Source of the DNA: Acinetobacter lwoffii
Lineage (GTDB): Bacteria > Pseudomonadota > Gammaproteobacteria > Pseudomonadales > Moraxellaceae
NCBI RefSeq assembly: GCF_002321025.1
Contig: NZ_DCLL01000029.1
Coordinates: 28,234 to 92,233, forward strand
Reading direction: 5' to 3'
DNA length: 64,000 bases
Position 1 is the stretch's first letter. The number at the start of each line of letters is the position of its first letter. Positions 8,720-17,212 of this stretch are shown piece after piece. Position numbers and translations under genes: made by a program. The notes under the pieces are model-generated. The model saw nothing but the letters and a program-made list of their open reading frames with translations, had not been told where the DNA came from and searched no databases.

Positions 8720-9493
8720 TTAAACTTTAGCTACAATTTCATTGGCAAGGCTTTCAAAAGCCTTACGTACTTTTGAATTTTTTTCTACATTCAAAAGTGA
8801 TTGTTGCAGAATCGCTGCTTGATTAACTTTAGTACTTTGAGGAATGGTGGTCTCTAAAAGTTTTCCTACCTGTTTTAAGGCTTCATTCCGAATCAGCTTA
8901 CAGACATTCTGACGTTCATCATGCTTAATTAGTAAAGCGCCTAAAAGCTCTAAATCTGGATTAATACGTTTGATCTTTTCAAGATGATTTAAAAGATCTG
9001 TTACCCCATACAATCCATATTGTGATCCGGATTCGATAGGAATAATGACATGTGTTGAAGATGCCAGGGCATTGCTGGTTAATAATTTAAGACTAGGTGG
9101 ACAGTCGATCAATATAAAATCATAAAGATCTTTTAACAGTTCTAACTTGATATTTAACTCTTCAGAAGGACGGGGAGCTTCTTCTTTTAGTTGGTCTTCA
9201 GTTTTTCCTAAATTCAAGGAACCATAAATTAATGATACTTTTTCAAAGTTCGTTTCTTCTTGTAATGCATCTGCCAACAACGAAATATCGCCCACTAGTA
9301 ATTCTGCTGTAGTCACAACAATTTCGCTTGGATGTTGGATCCCAATGTGTAAACTTGCGTTTGCTTGAGGATCTAAATCAATGACTAAAACCTTGTTGCC
9401 CAGATTGGCAAGTTCTGAGGCTAGGTGCACAACAGTCGTTGTTTTGCCACATCCGCCTTTATGATTAGCAACAGTAATAATTTTTGCAGACAT
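8720..9493 (-). CDS. parA: ParA-family partition ATPase
   Basis: A 257-residue deviant-Walker ATPase. KGGCGKTTT near residue 12 is the P-loop with the signature lysine, VLVIDLDPQANAS is the A' motif and FILIDCPPSLKLL is Walker B. It starts directly at the P-loop, without the N-terminal helix-turn-helix of type Ia ParA proteins. It is therefore of the shorter Soj/type Ib-like kind. By family, it forms the nucleoid-bound ATPase gradient that positions ParB-bound plasmid. It is divergent from repB across the iteron origin, the normal layout of Acinetobacter Rep_3 plasmids. Confidence 0.96.
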   Translation of the reverse strand: MSAKIITVANHKGGCGKTTTVVHLASELANLGNKVLVIDLDPQANASLHIGIQHPSEIVVTTAELLVGDISLLADALQEETNFEKVSLIYGSLNLGKTEDQLKEEAPRPSEELNIKLELLKDLYDFILIDCPPSLKLLTSNALASSTHVIIPIESGSQYGLYGVTDLLNHLEKIKRINPDLELLGALLIKHDERQNVCKLIRNEALKQVGKLLETTIPQSTKVNQAAILQQSLLNVEKNSKVRKAFESLANEIVAKV

Positions 9494-9720
9494 GCGTGTC
9501 AGATGCTTCCGTATTTGAATGTTTAGTAATATAAATAACTTTCACTCATCTTACTATAGTTTTAAAATTTATAAATCCTATTTGTTCAGATGTAAAACAG
9601 CTTAAAAATAAATCTTTAACTAAGCTAGCTTAATTAATAATTAGAATAATTAGTTATTTAGCTAATTAATAATTAAGAGTGTATTTTTATTTTATAAAAC
9701 AAATGCTTAGAGTTTTAAAG

Positions 9721-9870
9721 GTGGAAGGTTTGTCACTCTAAAGTGGAAGGTCTGTCACTCTAAAGTGGAAGGTCTGTCACTCTAAAGTGGAAGGTCTGTC
9801 ACTCTAAAGTGGAAGGTTTGTCACTCTAAAGTGGAAGGTCTGTCACTAGGGTGGAAGGTTTGTCACTGCT
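9721..9870 (+). repeat. Iteron array of the replication origin (7 direct repeats)
   Basis: Seven direct repeats with core GTGGAAGG[T/C][T/C]TGTCACT start at 9721, 9743, 9765, 9787, 9809, 9831 and 9851. The first six are spaced exactly 22 bp, two helical turns. Related single copies occur at about 9957, 10061 and 10164. The array lies next to an AT-rich tract (about 9600-9715) that would serve as the unwinding element. These are the expected binding sites for the Rep_3 initiator encoded at 10350. Confidence 0.95.
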
Positions 9871-9988
9871 ATTTTTTAAACCGCTATTTTTATTTAAAAA
9901 TAATTTAAAAAACAATTATTTAATATGTTAATAAAGTCTCGTAACTAAGCCTTAAAGGTGGAATGATTGTCACTGTATATTTTTAACC

Positions 9989-9997
9989 TGTGGATAA
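9989..9997 (-). promoter_or_regulatory. DnaA box in the plasmid origin
   Basis: TGTGGATAA is the exact reverse complement of the consensus DnaA box TTATCCACA. It lies between the iteron array and repB, as in other iteron origins. Confidence 0.75.
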
Positions 9998-10255
9998 TCT
10001 GTTTTTATTGGATATTTCCTGATGATTATATGTGCAGTTATACCTTTCGAATCTAACTGAAAGGTGGAAGCCTTGTCACATCAGGGTTTCTATTTAATTT
10101 AACCTATCTGAATGTGGGTGAAAAAATAAAAATAGTCATTCTAAACTGTAATTTCGGGGGCTAAAGGTGGAAGGTCTGTCACTGTAGGGTGGAAATATTG
10201 TATTTAATTCCACTTTAAAGGCAAAAAACCGGATAATAACGCTTTTTTTTGATGA

Positions 10256-10316
10256 CGGACCTTCCACTTTTAGAATCTTGTGGTGAAAGTCTTGAAAGTT
10301 TTTCCACTTTTGTATA
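10256..10316. promoter_or_regulatory. Inverted iteron-like sites at the repB promoter
   Basis: GACCTTCCACTTTTAG at about 10258 and TTTCCACTTTTG at about 10303 are iteron cores in the opposite orientation to the main array, placed 35-90 bp before the repB start. In this family such inverted half-repeats bind Rep dimers and autorepress rep transcription. Role inferred from position. Confidence 0.55.
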
Positions 10317-10349
10317 TAAAAACTAAGTCAAATTATAAATATCACGGTT

Positions 10350-11522
10350 ATGACAGAATCTGAACCATTGCAAGAAGAAACGAATTATATTCCCTACTGT
10401 ATAGGCAACATTCGCCATAATGGCGTTGTCAGTACCAGTAACCGATTAATTCGCCCAATCGAGTTGTCATCCAATGAATATAAGGCACTTCTATATGCAA
10501 TGGCGGTTGCGAATTATAGTGAGAAAAATAAGGTAAATAGTGAAATTACCGAACAAACTTATATTTATTTGTATAAGGATGATTTGGCAGATTTACTAGG
10601 ATTAAATAAACGTAATTCAATTAATGTTGCAATAGATCGGATCTATAAAGAGCTTTCATCCCGAGTAGCTCATTTTATTATTGAGGAGCCTGCTGATAAT
10701 GGTAAGAGAAAGACTAAAAAAGTACATTCTGTCGTTCCCATTATCCGTGAGTTAAGATGGGAAGATGACTCTAAAAATGCAATTCAGATTCGTTTTACCA
10801 GTGAGGTGTTGCCGTATTTCACTCAACTGGCTGGGGGTAATTTTACTACCTATCAGCTAAAACATCTTTTTGCCCTAGATTCTGTTGCCAGTATGAGTCT
10901 TTATACTTATTTCATTAAAAACGAATTTAAGTACGCCAATCAAAAGAGTTATGAAGTGCCATTACTTTTAGAAAACTTGAAAGCACTGATTGATATTAAT
11001 GAAACCAAATATGATCGCTGGGTAGATTTTAGACGCTATGTATTAGACAAAATAGTGGCAGAAATTAACGAAAATACAGATCTACAATTAGAGTATGAAA
11101 CCGTTAAGAAAGGCCGTCCAATTGTAGGTGTGAATTTTAAACTGCATCATCGGATTGCTGATAAGGCACTGGATGAAATTGCAGTGATCGAAAAAATCTA
11201 TCTTGATGTTCCATTTGAAGACAATGCATCCGTAAAAGAATTAGGGGCTAAATTCGATACGAATGTACGTTCTTGGTATATTTTTAATAATGATGAAAAT
11301 TATCAGCAGTTCAAGAAGTGGTTTAAAAAAGTAGGATGCCTCACTGACTCTCAAGCAAATATTGTCATTAATGACACTTTATTCCAAATGGATTTTGCTG
11401 AAATTGGTATGGGGCTGAATGACTTTAAACGAAATATGAAGCATAAACTTAAAAACAATCCGGAATTCGTTCAAAGTATTCGTGAAAGACTGAATGATAT
11501 TTTTGGTAAAGAGCTGATCTAG
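10350..11522 (+). CDS. repB: Rep_3 family plasmid replication initiator (RepB)
   Basis: A 390-residue Rep_3 superfamily initiator made of two winged-helix domains. The N-terminal half carries RLIRPIELSSNEYKALLYAM, a segment common to initiators of this family. FTTYQLKHLFALDSVASMSL and YVLDKIVAEINENTDLQLEYE mark the second domain. By family it binds the iterons upstream and recruits host DnaA/DnaB. The C-terminal tail beyond residue 290 is an extra segment seen in many Acinetobacter RepB proteins. It starts at ATG 10350, lies directly downstream of the iterons and ends in its own terminator. Confidence 0.95.
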   Translation: MTESEPLQEETNYIPYCIGNIRHNGVVSTSNRLIRPIELSSNEYKALLYAMAVANYSEKNKVNSEITEQTYIYLYKDDLADLLGLNKRNSINVAIDRIYKELSSRVAHFIIEEPADNGKRKTKKVHSVVPIIRELRWEDDSKNAIQIRFTSEVLPYFTQLAGGNFTTYQLKHLFALDSVASMSLYTYFIKNEFKYANQKSYEVPLLLENLKALIDINETKYDRWVDFRRYVLDKIVAEINENTDLQLEYETVKKGRPIVGVNFKLHHRIADKALDEIAVIEKIYLDVPFEDNASVKELGAKFDTNVRSWYIFNNDENYQQFKKWFKKVGCLTDSQANIVINDTLFQMDFAEIGMGLNDFKRNMKHKLKNNPEFVQSIRERLNDIFGKELI

Positions 11523-11524
11523 CG

Positions 11525-11553
11525 AAAAGTGTAGCAACTTGCTACACTTTTTT
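11525..11553 (+). terminator. repB terminator (copy 2 of the duplicated hairpin)
   Basis: AAAAGTGTAGCAACTTGC followed by TACACTTTTTT, 3 bp after the repB stop. It is the same hairpin as at the end of parB (7775-7804), inverted relative to it, so the replicon is bracketed by identical outward-pointing terminators. Confidence 0.88.
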
Positions 11554-11709
11554 AGATATATGTTCGTAAAGAATACAAGTGGTAAGGACCCTAGGATAAA
11601 AACGACTCTGTTGCATAAAGGCTTTAGAGATAGATCTTCCCTAAGTTATACAAATTCAAGTGACAACTTGGGTATGAGGTCTGCCTAATTTCTTAAATCT
11701 ATTCAAAAC

Positions 11710-11947
11710 GTAAGCGTTCGCTGAACACACCTTATGAACTCATCCTATAAGCCTTAATTTAGTCCCTACTTAAAAACAAGTGGGGACTAAATTTATGACT
11801 ACAAATAACCAGACATCCATCACATCTCTTGAGAAAAAACGAAGAATATGCAGTGCTGAATTTAAACAGCAGATCGTTCAGGCTTGTAAAGCACCGGACG
11901 TTTCAATTGCTTCAGTCGCTTTGCAACATGGATTGAATACAAATTAA
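11710..11947 (+). pseudogene. IS66-family left end with truncated tnpA
   Basis: GTAAGCGTTCGCTGAACAC at 11710 matches the usual terminal repeat of IS66 elements. ATG 11795 opens an IS66 TnpA-type frame (MTTNNQTSITSLEKKRRIC, then SAEFKQQIVQACKAPDVSIA) that is cut after 50 codons where an IS3 element begins at 11948. The rest of the IS66 element was not found on the other side, so this is a one-ended remnant. Confidence 0.7.
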
Positions 11948-12009
11948 TGTGGTTCCGTTAATTAGACCACTCAATTTAGTTTTATAAGTGATAAATCCGC
12001 TCTAAATAT

Positions 12010-12843
12010 TTAAATTATGCTGCCATTACATTTTAGTAAATGTTGATCATAAAATTCATTTGGTGTTGCCTTATTCAAACTTGAATGAGGACGTATCATG
12101 TTATAAAAATCCAAATATTCAGCAATTGATAGTTTCGCTTGTTTAACCGTATCGTAAGCCTTCAAATAGACTTCCCCATGCTTCACGCTACGCCATAACC
12201 GCTCAATCATCACATTATCTATCCACCGTCCTTTCCCATCCATACTGATACAGATATTTCGCAATTTTAACTCATTCAAAAATGCCTCGCTTGTGAATTG
12301 ACTGCCTTGGTCTGTATTAAACACCTCTGGACAACCATATTTCGCAATTGCTTCTTGCAACGCATCTATGCAAAAGTCTGTTTCCATACTGATCGATACA
12401 CGATGAGCCAGTACTTTATGACTATGCCAATCTATAATTGCACACAGATAGACAAAGCCTTTAGCCATAGGAATGTACGTGATATCTGTACACCAGACTT
12501 GATTAGAGTGATCTATGACCATGTTTTTCAACAGATATGGGAAAATACGGTGTGCAAGATTAGGCTTACTGGTATTGGGTTTGGGATACAAGGCATGTAT
12601 TCCCATCAAGCGCATTAAACGTCGGACTTTACGCCGACCTATTTGATGCCCTTGACGCTGTAGCATATCTCGTATCATTCGACTGCCCATAAATGGGTAG
12701 TCGAGATGAATTTCATCGATCAGACGCATCAAACTCAAATCAGTTGATGAAATCTCTTTGGGCTTGTAATACAACGTACTGCGATTGATTTGAATCAATT
12801 GCGATTGTTGTCGTACCGAAAGTTGATGGGTCTTATCGATCAT
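12010..12843 (-). CDS. IS3-family transposase OrfB (DDE integrase)
   Basis: A 277-residue rve-type integrase. An N-terminal HTH_21 region (LYYKPKEISSTDLSLMRLID, MGSRMIRDMLQRQGHQIGRR) is followed by the catalytic core with TDITYIPM (first D), NTDQGSQFTS (second D) and DNVMIERLWRSVKHGEVY (E). The C-terminus (YNMIRPHSSLNKATPNEFY) is standard. The frame is intact, but OrfB is normally made as an OrfAB fusion by frameshifting from orfA, and orfA here is broken. Transposition is therefore unlikely unless OrfB alone suffices. Confidence 0.9.
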   Translation of the reverse strand: MIDKTHQLSVRQQSQLIQINRSTLYYKPKEISSTDLSLMRLIDEIHLDYPFMGSRMIRDMLQRQGHQIGRRKVRRLMRLMGIHALYPKPNTSKPNLAHRIFPYLLKNMVIDHSNQVWCTDITYIPMAKGFVYLCAIIDWHSHKVLAHRVSISMETDFCIDALQEAIAKYGCPEVFNTDQGSQFTSEAFLNELKLRNICISMDGKGRWIDNVMIERLWRSVKHGEVYLKAYDTVKQAKLSIAEYLDFYNMIRPHSSLNKATPNEFYDQHLLKCNGSII

Positions 12844-12849
12844 TTTTTG

Positions 12850-13145
12850 CCGCTCAGCTGCCCTATTTTTCTGAGTGCACCTTCTAAAAGATTAATTTGC
12901 AATACCTGATGTCATATCTTGGCATGTAGAGCTTTGAGGTCAATCTCAGGTTCTTGTTGTGCTGTTGGTCGTGAAAAATACTGATTGATTGCTCAAGCAG
13001 TTGATTTTCCCAATCAATTATTTGGTTTTGATGTAAATCGAATTGAGTAGAAAGTTCAGCGAGTGTGTGGTCGCCTTTTAATTGCTGCGAGAGCAACTTT
13101 AACTTTAAAATCTGCTGAATGATTACGACGTTTTCTTCGTGTCAT
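12850..13145 (-). pseudogene. IS3-family OrfA, frameshifted
   Basis: ATG 13145 opens MTRRKRRNHSADFKVKVALA, the start of an IS3 OrfA. One extra A in the AATTAAAAGG run shifts the frame away from GDHTLAELSTQFDLHQNQI. A second lesion precedes EPEIDLKALHAKI, and a third disrupts the approach to the end (EGALRKIGQLSGKK) just before OrfB. The helix-turn-helix and leucine-zipper parts are recognisable but not translatable as one chain. Confidence 0.8.
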
Positions 13146-13431
13146 GCTTGACTCCAAAAACAAGCATTTCCCATGCTTATTGGGGAGTAGATTATCACTT
13201 ATAGGCATGGTCTAAAATCCTAGACCCACATCACAGGTATTTGGACCACAGGCTGAGCTCGAAGGCCCGATAGGACAGCAACAACATACAATCCACGTAA
13301 AAAATCACAAAATCTTCATCTTCGTTTTATTAAGATGAGTATGGTCAACTTGATCTGACCCAGATACAGAGAGATAGCGTTAAATTTTATCGCTCAATTT
13401 TTATTTTAAAAATGAAAGTAAGCAGAGGTAT

Positions 13432-13698
13432 GTGGTGCGTAAAGTAATTGAATATGCGGGAGCAGATCTGTCAAGGATCATTGAAATGGCCTGGGAAGAT
13501 CGCACCCCATTTGAAGCCATCCAGCGTGAGTTTGGCTTAAATGAAACTGCAGTGATTCGCTTGATGCGGAAAAATATGAAAGCATCGAGTTTTAAAATGT
13601 GGCGTGAACGAGTCACCGGCCGAAAAACTAAACATCTGCAACTGCGTTCACCCGATGTGATACGAGCCTATTGTTCACGGCAATACAAGCGTTTCTAA
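13432..13698 (+). CDS. TIGR03643 family protein
   Basis: An 88-residue protein. YAGADLSRIIEMAWEDRTPF, FGLNETAVIRLMRKNMKASS and FKMWRERVTGRKTKH identify the TIGR03643 family, a small helix-turn-helix-like protein usually found next to FeS-type photolyases and DUF2256. Start GTG 13432, or GTG 13435, follows GCAGAGG. Its last four bases overlap the end of the convergent DUF2256 gene. Molecular role unknown; the family association suggests light or UV response. Confidence 0.88.
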   Translation: MVRKVIEYAGADLSRIIEMAWEDRTPFEAIQREFGLNETAVIRLMRKNMKASSFKMWRERVTGRKTKHLQLRSPDVIRAYCSRQYKRF

Positions 13699-13847
13699 GC
13701 GTTTGATTTTGACCGCCGTCTAGACTCACGTTTACATCGTTCAGAACAGTATCTGACTTCCTCCCAGCAGCGTTGCCATTTCTTGCACCAAGTAAAAGGG
13801 CGCAAGCAGTGAATACAGGTTTTTTCAGGGAGATGCTGTTTTTTCAT
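13695..13847 (-). CDS. DUF2256 protein (small cysteine-rich)
   Basis: A 50-residue protein starting at ATG 13847, only 3 bp after the photolyase stop codon. MKKQHLPEKTCIHCLRPFTW is followed by CKKWQRCWEEVRYCSERC and a basic tail. The cysteines form a zinc-ribbon-like pattern, with the typical DUF2256 K-x-C-x2-C...RPF-x-WRKKW layout. The family is nearly always linked to photolyase/cryptochrome genes, as here. Co-transcribed with the photolyase; its 3' end overlaps the convergent TIGR03643 gene by 4 bp. Confidence 0.9.
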   Translation of the reverse strand: MKKQHLPEKTCIHCLRPFTWCKKWQRCWEEVRYCSERCKRESRRRSKSNA

Positions 13848-13850
13848 GGT

Positions 13851-15374
13851 TTATAACTCATCGATCTGGCTGAGAAGCTGTTGGGCATGGCTGATGATCT
13901 GCGGCCGATCTTGAAGTTTATCTAGCTGGCGATAGATCATGCCCATACGTGGATGATTACGGAATGTCGCTTCATACCGGATCATGAAATACCAGTACAG
14001 GCTATTGAATGGACAGCTGTCCGGCTCGGTGCGGGTTTTGACACTGTAGCTACAGTGCTTGCAGTAATCCGACATCTTATGGATGTAATTGCCCGAAGCG
14101 GCATAAGGCTTGCTAGCCATCAAGCCGCCATCGGCATGCATCACCATGCCCAACGTATTCGGCAATTCTACCCATGCATAGGCATCGGCATACACCGCCA
14201 AGTACCATTCACTGATCTGATGGGGATCAACACCGCTCAATAAGGCAAAATTGCCAGTCACCATCAGACGCTGGATATGATGTGCATAGGCATGCTGAAA
14301 GGTATTGCGGAAACACTGCGTCATACAGTTCATCCGTGTACGGCCGGTCCAGTAAAATTGCGGCAGCGGTGCTGAGTGCTGCAGCACGTTGCGGCTGGCG
14401 TATTCGGGCATGTTCAGCCAGTAAATCCCGCGGACATATTCGCGCCAGCCCAGAATCTGCCGAATAAACCCTTCCACGGCATTCAGTGGCGCATGACCAG
14501 CATGGTAAGCCGCTTCTGCGGCATCACAGACTTCTCGGGGCAGCAATAGGCCGCAGTTCAGATAAGGTGAGAGCAGGCTGTGAAACAGCGTGTCTGCACC
14601 CTGAACCATGGCATCCTGATAATCGCCAAAGTGCGGCAAACTGTGGTCAATAAAATGCTGCAGCGCGCGCAGCGCATCATTGCGCGTGGTGGCCCAGCGG
14701 AAGTTGTCAAGGCTGCCAGCGTGAAGCGGAAACTCGCGCTCAACCATTTGCATTACATCCAGATCAATCTGATCGCGTTCAAAATGAAGTGTTGGAGGCA
14801 ATGGTGGAGTGCCTGACCATGCCTTGCGATTGGCGCTGTCATAGTTCCACTGTTGTCCAAGCGGCTGCTGTCTCTGCATCAAATAACCGGTCTGTTTACG
14901 CATTTCCCGGTAAAAATATTCCATGCGCAATGTCTGGTAGCGGCTGGCCCAGTGCCGGAACTGCTCCGGGCTACAGAAAAAACGATCGTCATCCAGACAC
15001 TGTACCGGCAGTTGCAGCTGCTGGCTCCAGTGCTTTTCAATCTGCTGCTGCAGGCGGTATTCCCCGCATCGGGTCATTACCAATTCTGTGACGGGGAACA
15101 GCAGTTGCTGTGCCTGTACGAAATCCAGCAGGCTACGAATCGGACTGCCGTACTGAAAAGCATGGTAACGTACACGCCAGCCTTCCGCTTTGAGCTCTTT
15201 GGCAAAATGCCGCATTGCGCTAAAAATCAGGGCAATTTTCTGCGGATGATGGGCGACATAAGTCGCTTCCTCAACCACTTCGGCCATCAGGATCACATCC
15301 CGGGTACGGTCCAGCGCTTTAAGCGTAGCGAGCTGATGATGAAGCTGGTCACCTAAAATTAAACCGAAACGCAT
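13851..15374 (-). CDS. Cryptochrome/photolyase family protein (FeS-BCP, deoxyribodipyrimidine photolyase-related)
   Basis: About 507 residues of the bacterial (6-4)-type PhrB/FeS-BCP family. The N-terminal half is the alpha/beta antenna region (FGLILGDQLHHQLATLKALD). The C-terminal half is the FAD-binding helical domain (AVEGFIRQILGWREYVRGIY, FALLSGVDPHQISEWYLAVY) with cysteines including CKHCSYSV that would ligate the 4Fe-4S cluster. It repairs UV photoproducts in DNA using light. I chose ATG 15374 because GGAAGG lies directly upstream; an in-frame TTG at 15395 is less likely. Divergent from nudC; DUF2256 follows immediately. Confidence 0.93.
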   Translation of the reverse strand: MRFGLILGDQLHHQLATLKALDRTRDVILMAEVVEEATYVAHHPQKIALIFSAMRHFAKELKAEGWRVRYHAFQYGSPIRSLLDFVQAQQLLFPVTELVMTRCGEYRLQQQIEKHWSQQLQLPVQCLDDDRFFCSPEQFRHWASRYQTLRMEYFYREMRKQTGYLMQRQQPLGQQWNYDSANRKAWSGTPPLPPTLHFERDQIDLDVMQMVEREFPLHAGSLDNFRWATTRNDALRALQHFIDHSLPHFGDYQDAMVQGADTLFHSLLSPYLNCGLLLPREVCDAAEAAYHAGHAPLNAVEGFIRQILGWREYVRGIYWLNMPEYASRNVLQHSAPLPQFYWTGRTRMNCMTQCFRNTFQHAYAHHIQRLMVTGNFALLSGVDPHQISEWYLAVYADAYAWVELPNTLGMVMHADGGLMASKPYAASGNYIHKMSDYCKHCSYSVKTRTEPDSCPFNSLYWYFMIRYEATFRNHPRMGMIYRQLDKLQDRPQIISHAQQLLSQIDEL

Positions 15375-15643
15375 AGCCCTTCCAGACCCGATCAAAGATA
15401 GTCTAGTGTAAAGCCAGACAGTTCAATTTTTTGTGAAAACACAGATCAGTCCGCATGTTCAGTAAATTCAACCCGACCAGATGATCTGCTGACATTGCAC
15501 ATGAATCATGATTGCTACAATAACAGAGTGTTCATCTCTATAATGCTACATCCAGTTGATGAAATTCGCGTCGCATTATTCCTGAAGACATAATTGTTGT
15601 GAAAATTATGTGATTTTAATCAAAAAGATACAAATTATTATGG

Positions 15644-15672
15644 TTGTAATTCAGGCAACGTGCGCCTAGTAT
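15644..15672 (+). promoter_or_regulatory. Sigma-70-like promoter of the sRNA-like element
   Basis: TTGTAA (-35, 15644) and TAGTAT (-10, 15667) with a 17-bp spacer. Transcription would start near 15679, just before the conserved part of the element. Confidence 0.5.
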
Positions 15673-15678
15673 CTAAAT

Positions 15679-15743
15679 AGAAGTTACTCCATGTAAACTT
15701 CCTTAGTTTTGTCCCATACATCCCCAGTATGGGATTTTTTTTA
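15679..15743 (+). ncRNA. C4-like small RNA element, copy 1
   Basis: A short unit with AAGTTACTCC, a variable segment (ATGTAAACTT), the conserved CCTTAGTTTTG, then a stem (TCCCATAC / GTATGGGA) and a run of eight T. The same architecture, with the same CCTTAGTTT block and a hairpin-T end, occurs at 37784-37868 and 39636-39700. It resembles the C4-type antisense RNA group reported in Acinetobacter (from memory, not searched). It lies between the photolyase and nudC, 20 bp before nudC, and could also act as a leader terminator for it. Confidence 0.5.
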
Positions 15744-15763
15744 ATCAGGGAATTCTCACGAGC

Positions 15764-16531
15764 ATGCATTCAAAAGCGTATATTTTTAGACAGCAGCAAT
15801 TACTGGTGGATGAGCATTTTCAGTTGCCGCAGGTAGCCAAACTGCAGCACGACTTGAACTTGACGGAAAATGGCGAGATCATTGCTCGTGACCTGAAAGA
15901 AGACGAACCGGTGCCTGAAGGTTATCAGCTGGTTCCGATCCGACAACTAGTGCAAGTCTGGAACAGACCACAATTTGAAGAGGCCAGCCGTGCGGTACAG
16001 TTACTGGAATGGCGCCGTAACCACCGCTTTTGCAGTAAATGCGGCCATGCCACCCAGCAACACGCCAGCCAGTATGCCATGGTCTGTCCATCCTGTGGCT
16101 ATAACCAGTATCCACGGGTGAATCCCTGTGTGATTACCATCATTACCCGGGGCGAAGATGAAATTCTGCTGGCAAAAAATGCCCGCAATAAAACCCAAAT
16201 GTACAGTCTGATTGCCGGCTTTGTTGAAGTCGGAGAAACCCTGGAAGAGGCAGTCCGCCGTGAAACCCTAGAAGAAGTTGGGCTGCAGATCAAAAACATT
16301 CAATATCTGGCCAGCCAGCCGTGGCCGTTTCCCAGCAATCTGATGATGGCCTTCAAGGCGGAATATCATACAGGGGACATTCAAATTCAGGAAAATGAAC
16401 TGAGCGATGCGCAGTTTTTCAAATTTGATCAGTTACCCGAAATTCCGTTCAAGGGCAGTATTGCCTATGCCATGATTCAGCATGTGATGCATGGTACCCC
16501 TGTGGCAGATGACAGCAAAGAATGGCTTTAA
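15764..16531 (+). CDS. nudC: NADH pyrophosphatase / NAD-RNA decapping Nudix hydrolase
   Basis: A 255-residue NudC. An N-terminal domain is followed by a zinc ribbon (FCSKCGH near residue 90 and CPSCGYNQYPRVNPC). The Nudix box GFVEVGETLEEAVRRETLEE continues VGL, and the SQPWPFPSNLM motif marks NudC among Nudix enzymes. It hydrolyses NAD(H) and removes NAD caps from RNA. It is a cytosolic enzyme that may be part of the stress cluster. The hairpin-T element just upstream implies its own promoter near the start or read-through control. Confidence 0.92.
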   Translation: MHSKAYIFRQQQLLVDEHFQLPQVAKLQHDLNLTENGEIIARDLKEDEPVPEGYQLVPIRQLVQVWNRPQFEEASRAVQLLEWRRNHRFCSKCGHATQQHASQYAMVCPSCGYNQYPRVNPCVITIITRGEDEILLAKNARNKTQMYSLIAGFVEVGETLEEAVRRETLEEVGLQIKNIQYLASQPWPFPSNLMMAFKAEYHTGDIQIQENELSDAQFFKFDQLPEIPFKGSIAYAMIQHVMHGTPVADDSKEWL

Positions 16532-16651
16532 TCCGGAAACCAGTCTAGGGCTTTTTCAACAGTACTCCTGCTGAATCACATCATTTCGTCTTCACGCTTT
16601 GTTCACATGCTATTGAGTTATCTTAAGCCTAAAATCAAACAAGGCTAAAAA

Positions 16652-17200
16652 ATGAAGATGCTATTCAAGTCTGTTTTGGCAGCGACAACGCTGGCGATAA
16701 TCAGCTTAAGCTTTACTACGCAAGCTGAAACGGTTACACCTCAGGCAGTCGATCAGGTAGATATCCAACGGTATGCGGGCAAGTGGTATGAAATTGCGCA
16801 TCTACCAATGTATTTTCAGCGTAAGTGTGTATCCAATATCACTGCACAATATAGGGTCAATGCTAACCAGACTATGGGGGTATTAAATAGCTGCCGTATT
16901 GCCAGTGGAGAGATGATCAGCTCCGAAGGTATTGCCTATCCACAAAATGAAGGGAACAGCAAACTCAAGGTCAGCTTTTTGCCGCAAGGTTTGCGCTGGA
17001 TGCCTTTTACCAAAGGTCATTATTGGGTGTTAAGAGTTGACCCGGAATATAAAGTGGCGCTAGTAGGTGGACCAAGCAGTAAATACCTGTGGATTTTGTC
17101 GCGTGAACCGCAACTGGATGAAGCCACCTACCAGTCGTATCTGGAGACTGCGAAACACTATGGTTACGACATCACAAAGTTAATCAAATTACCGCATTAA
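16652..17200 (+). CDS. blc: Lipocalin (Blc-like), secreted
   Basis: A 182-residue protein. A signal peptide (hydrophobic TTLAIISLSF, cleavage near TTQA) is followed by the lipocalin signature YAGKWYEIAHLPMYFQRKC. Later blocks YRVNANQTMGVLNSC, YWVLRVDPEYKVALVGGPS and YLWILSREPQLDEATYQSYL are typical of bacterial Blc. Unlike E. coli Blc there is no lipobox cysteine, so it is probably a soluble periplasmic protein. Blc-type lipocalins bind fatty acids and lysophospholipids, which fits a neighbourhood of lipid-modifying enzymes. Ends in a strong terminator. Confidence 0.92.
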   Translation: MKMLFKSVLAATTLAIISLSFTTQAETVTPQAVDQVDIQRYAGKWYEIAHLPMYFQRKCVSNITAQYRVNANQTMGVLNSCRIASGEMISSEGIAYPQNEGNSKLKVSFLPQGLRWMPFTKGHYWVLRVDPEYKVALVGGPSSKYLWILSREPQLDEATYQSYLETAKHYGYDITKLIKLPH

Positions 17201-17212
17201 TCTGCTACCCTT

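Larger units (their letters stand above)
11948..13230 (-). mobile_element. IS3-family insertion sequence, damaged
   Basis: The left end TGTGGTTCC...TTAGACCA (11948) and the right end, read on the other strand as TGTGGGTCT...TTTAGACCA (13230), are imperfect terminal inverted repeats. They bound a 1283-bp element with orfA and orfB on the minus strand. No target duplication is visible, as expected if it arose by later rearrangement. It interrupts an IS66 remnant. Confidence 0.75.

Noticed and set aside
9721..9870. Regular repeats that might be read as a CRISPR array
   Set aside because: The 22-bp unit is continuous without spacers, sits next to a Rep_3 initiator and has a DnaA box nearby: it is an iteron array.
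12298..12618. 106-codon plus-strand frame
   Set aside because: Antisense shadow of the IS3 OrfB gene, which has all DDE motifs.
14789..15356. Overlapping plus-strand frames of 100 and 167 codons
   Set aside because: Antisense shadows of the photolyase gene in G+C-richer DNA; no independent motif or RBS.
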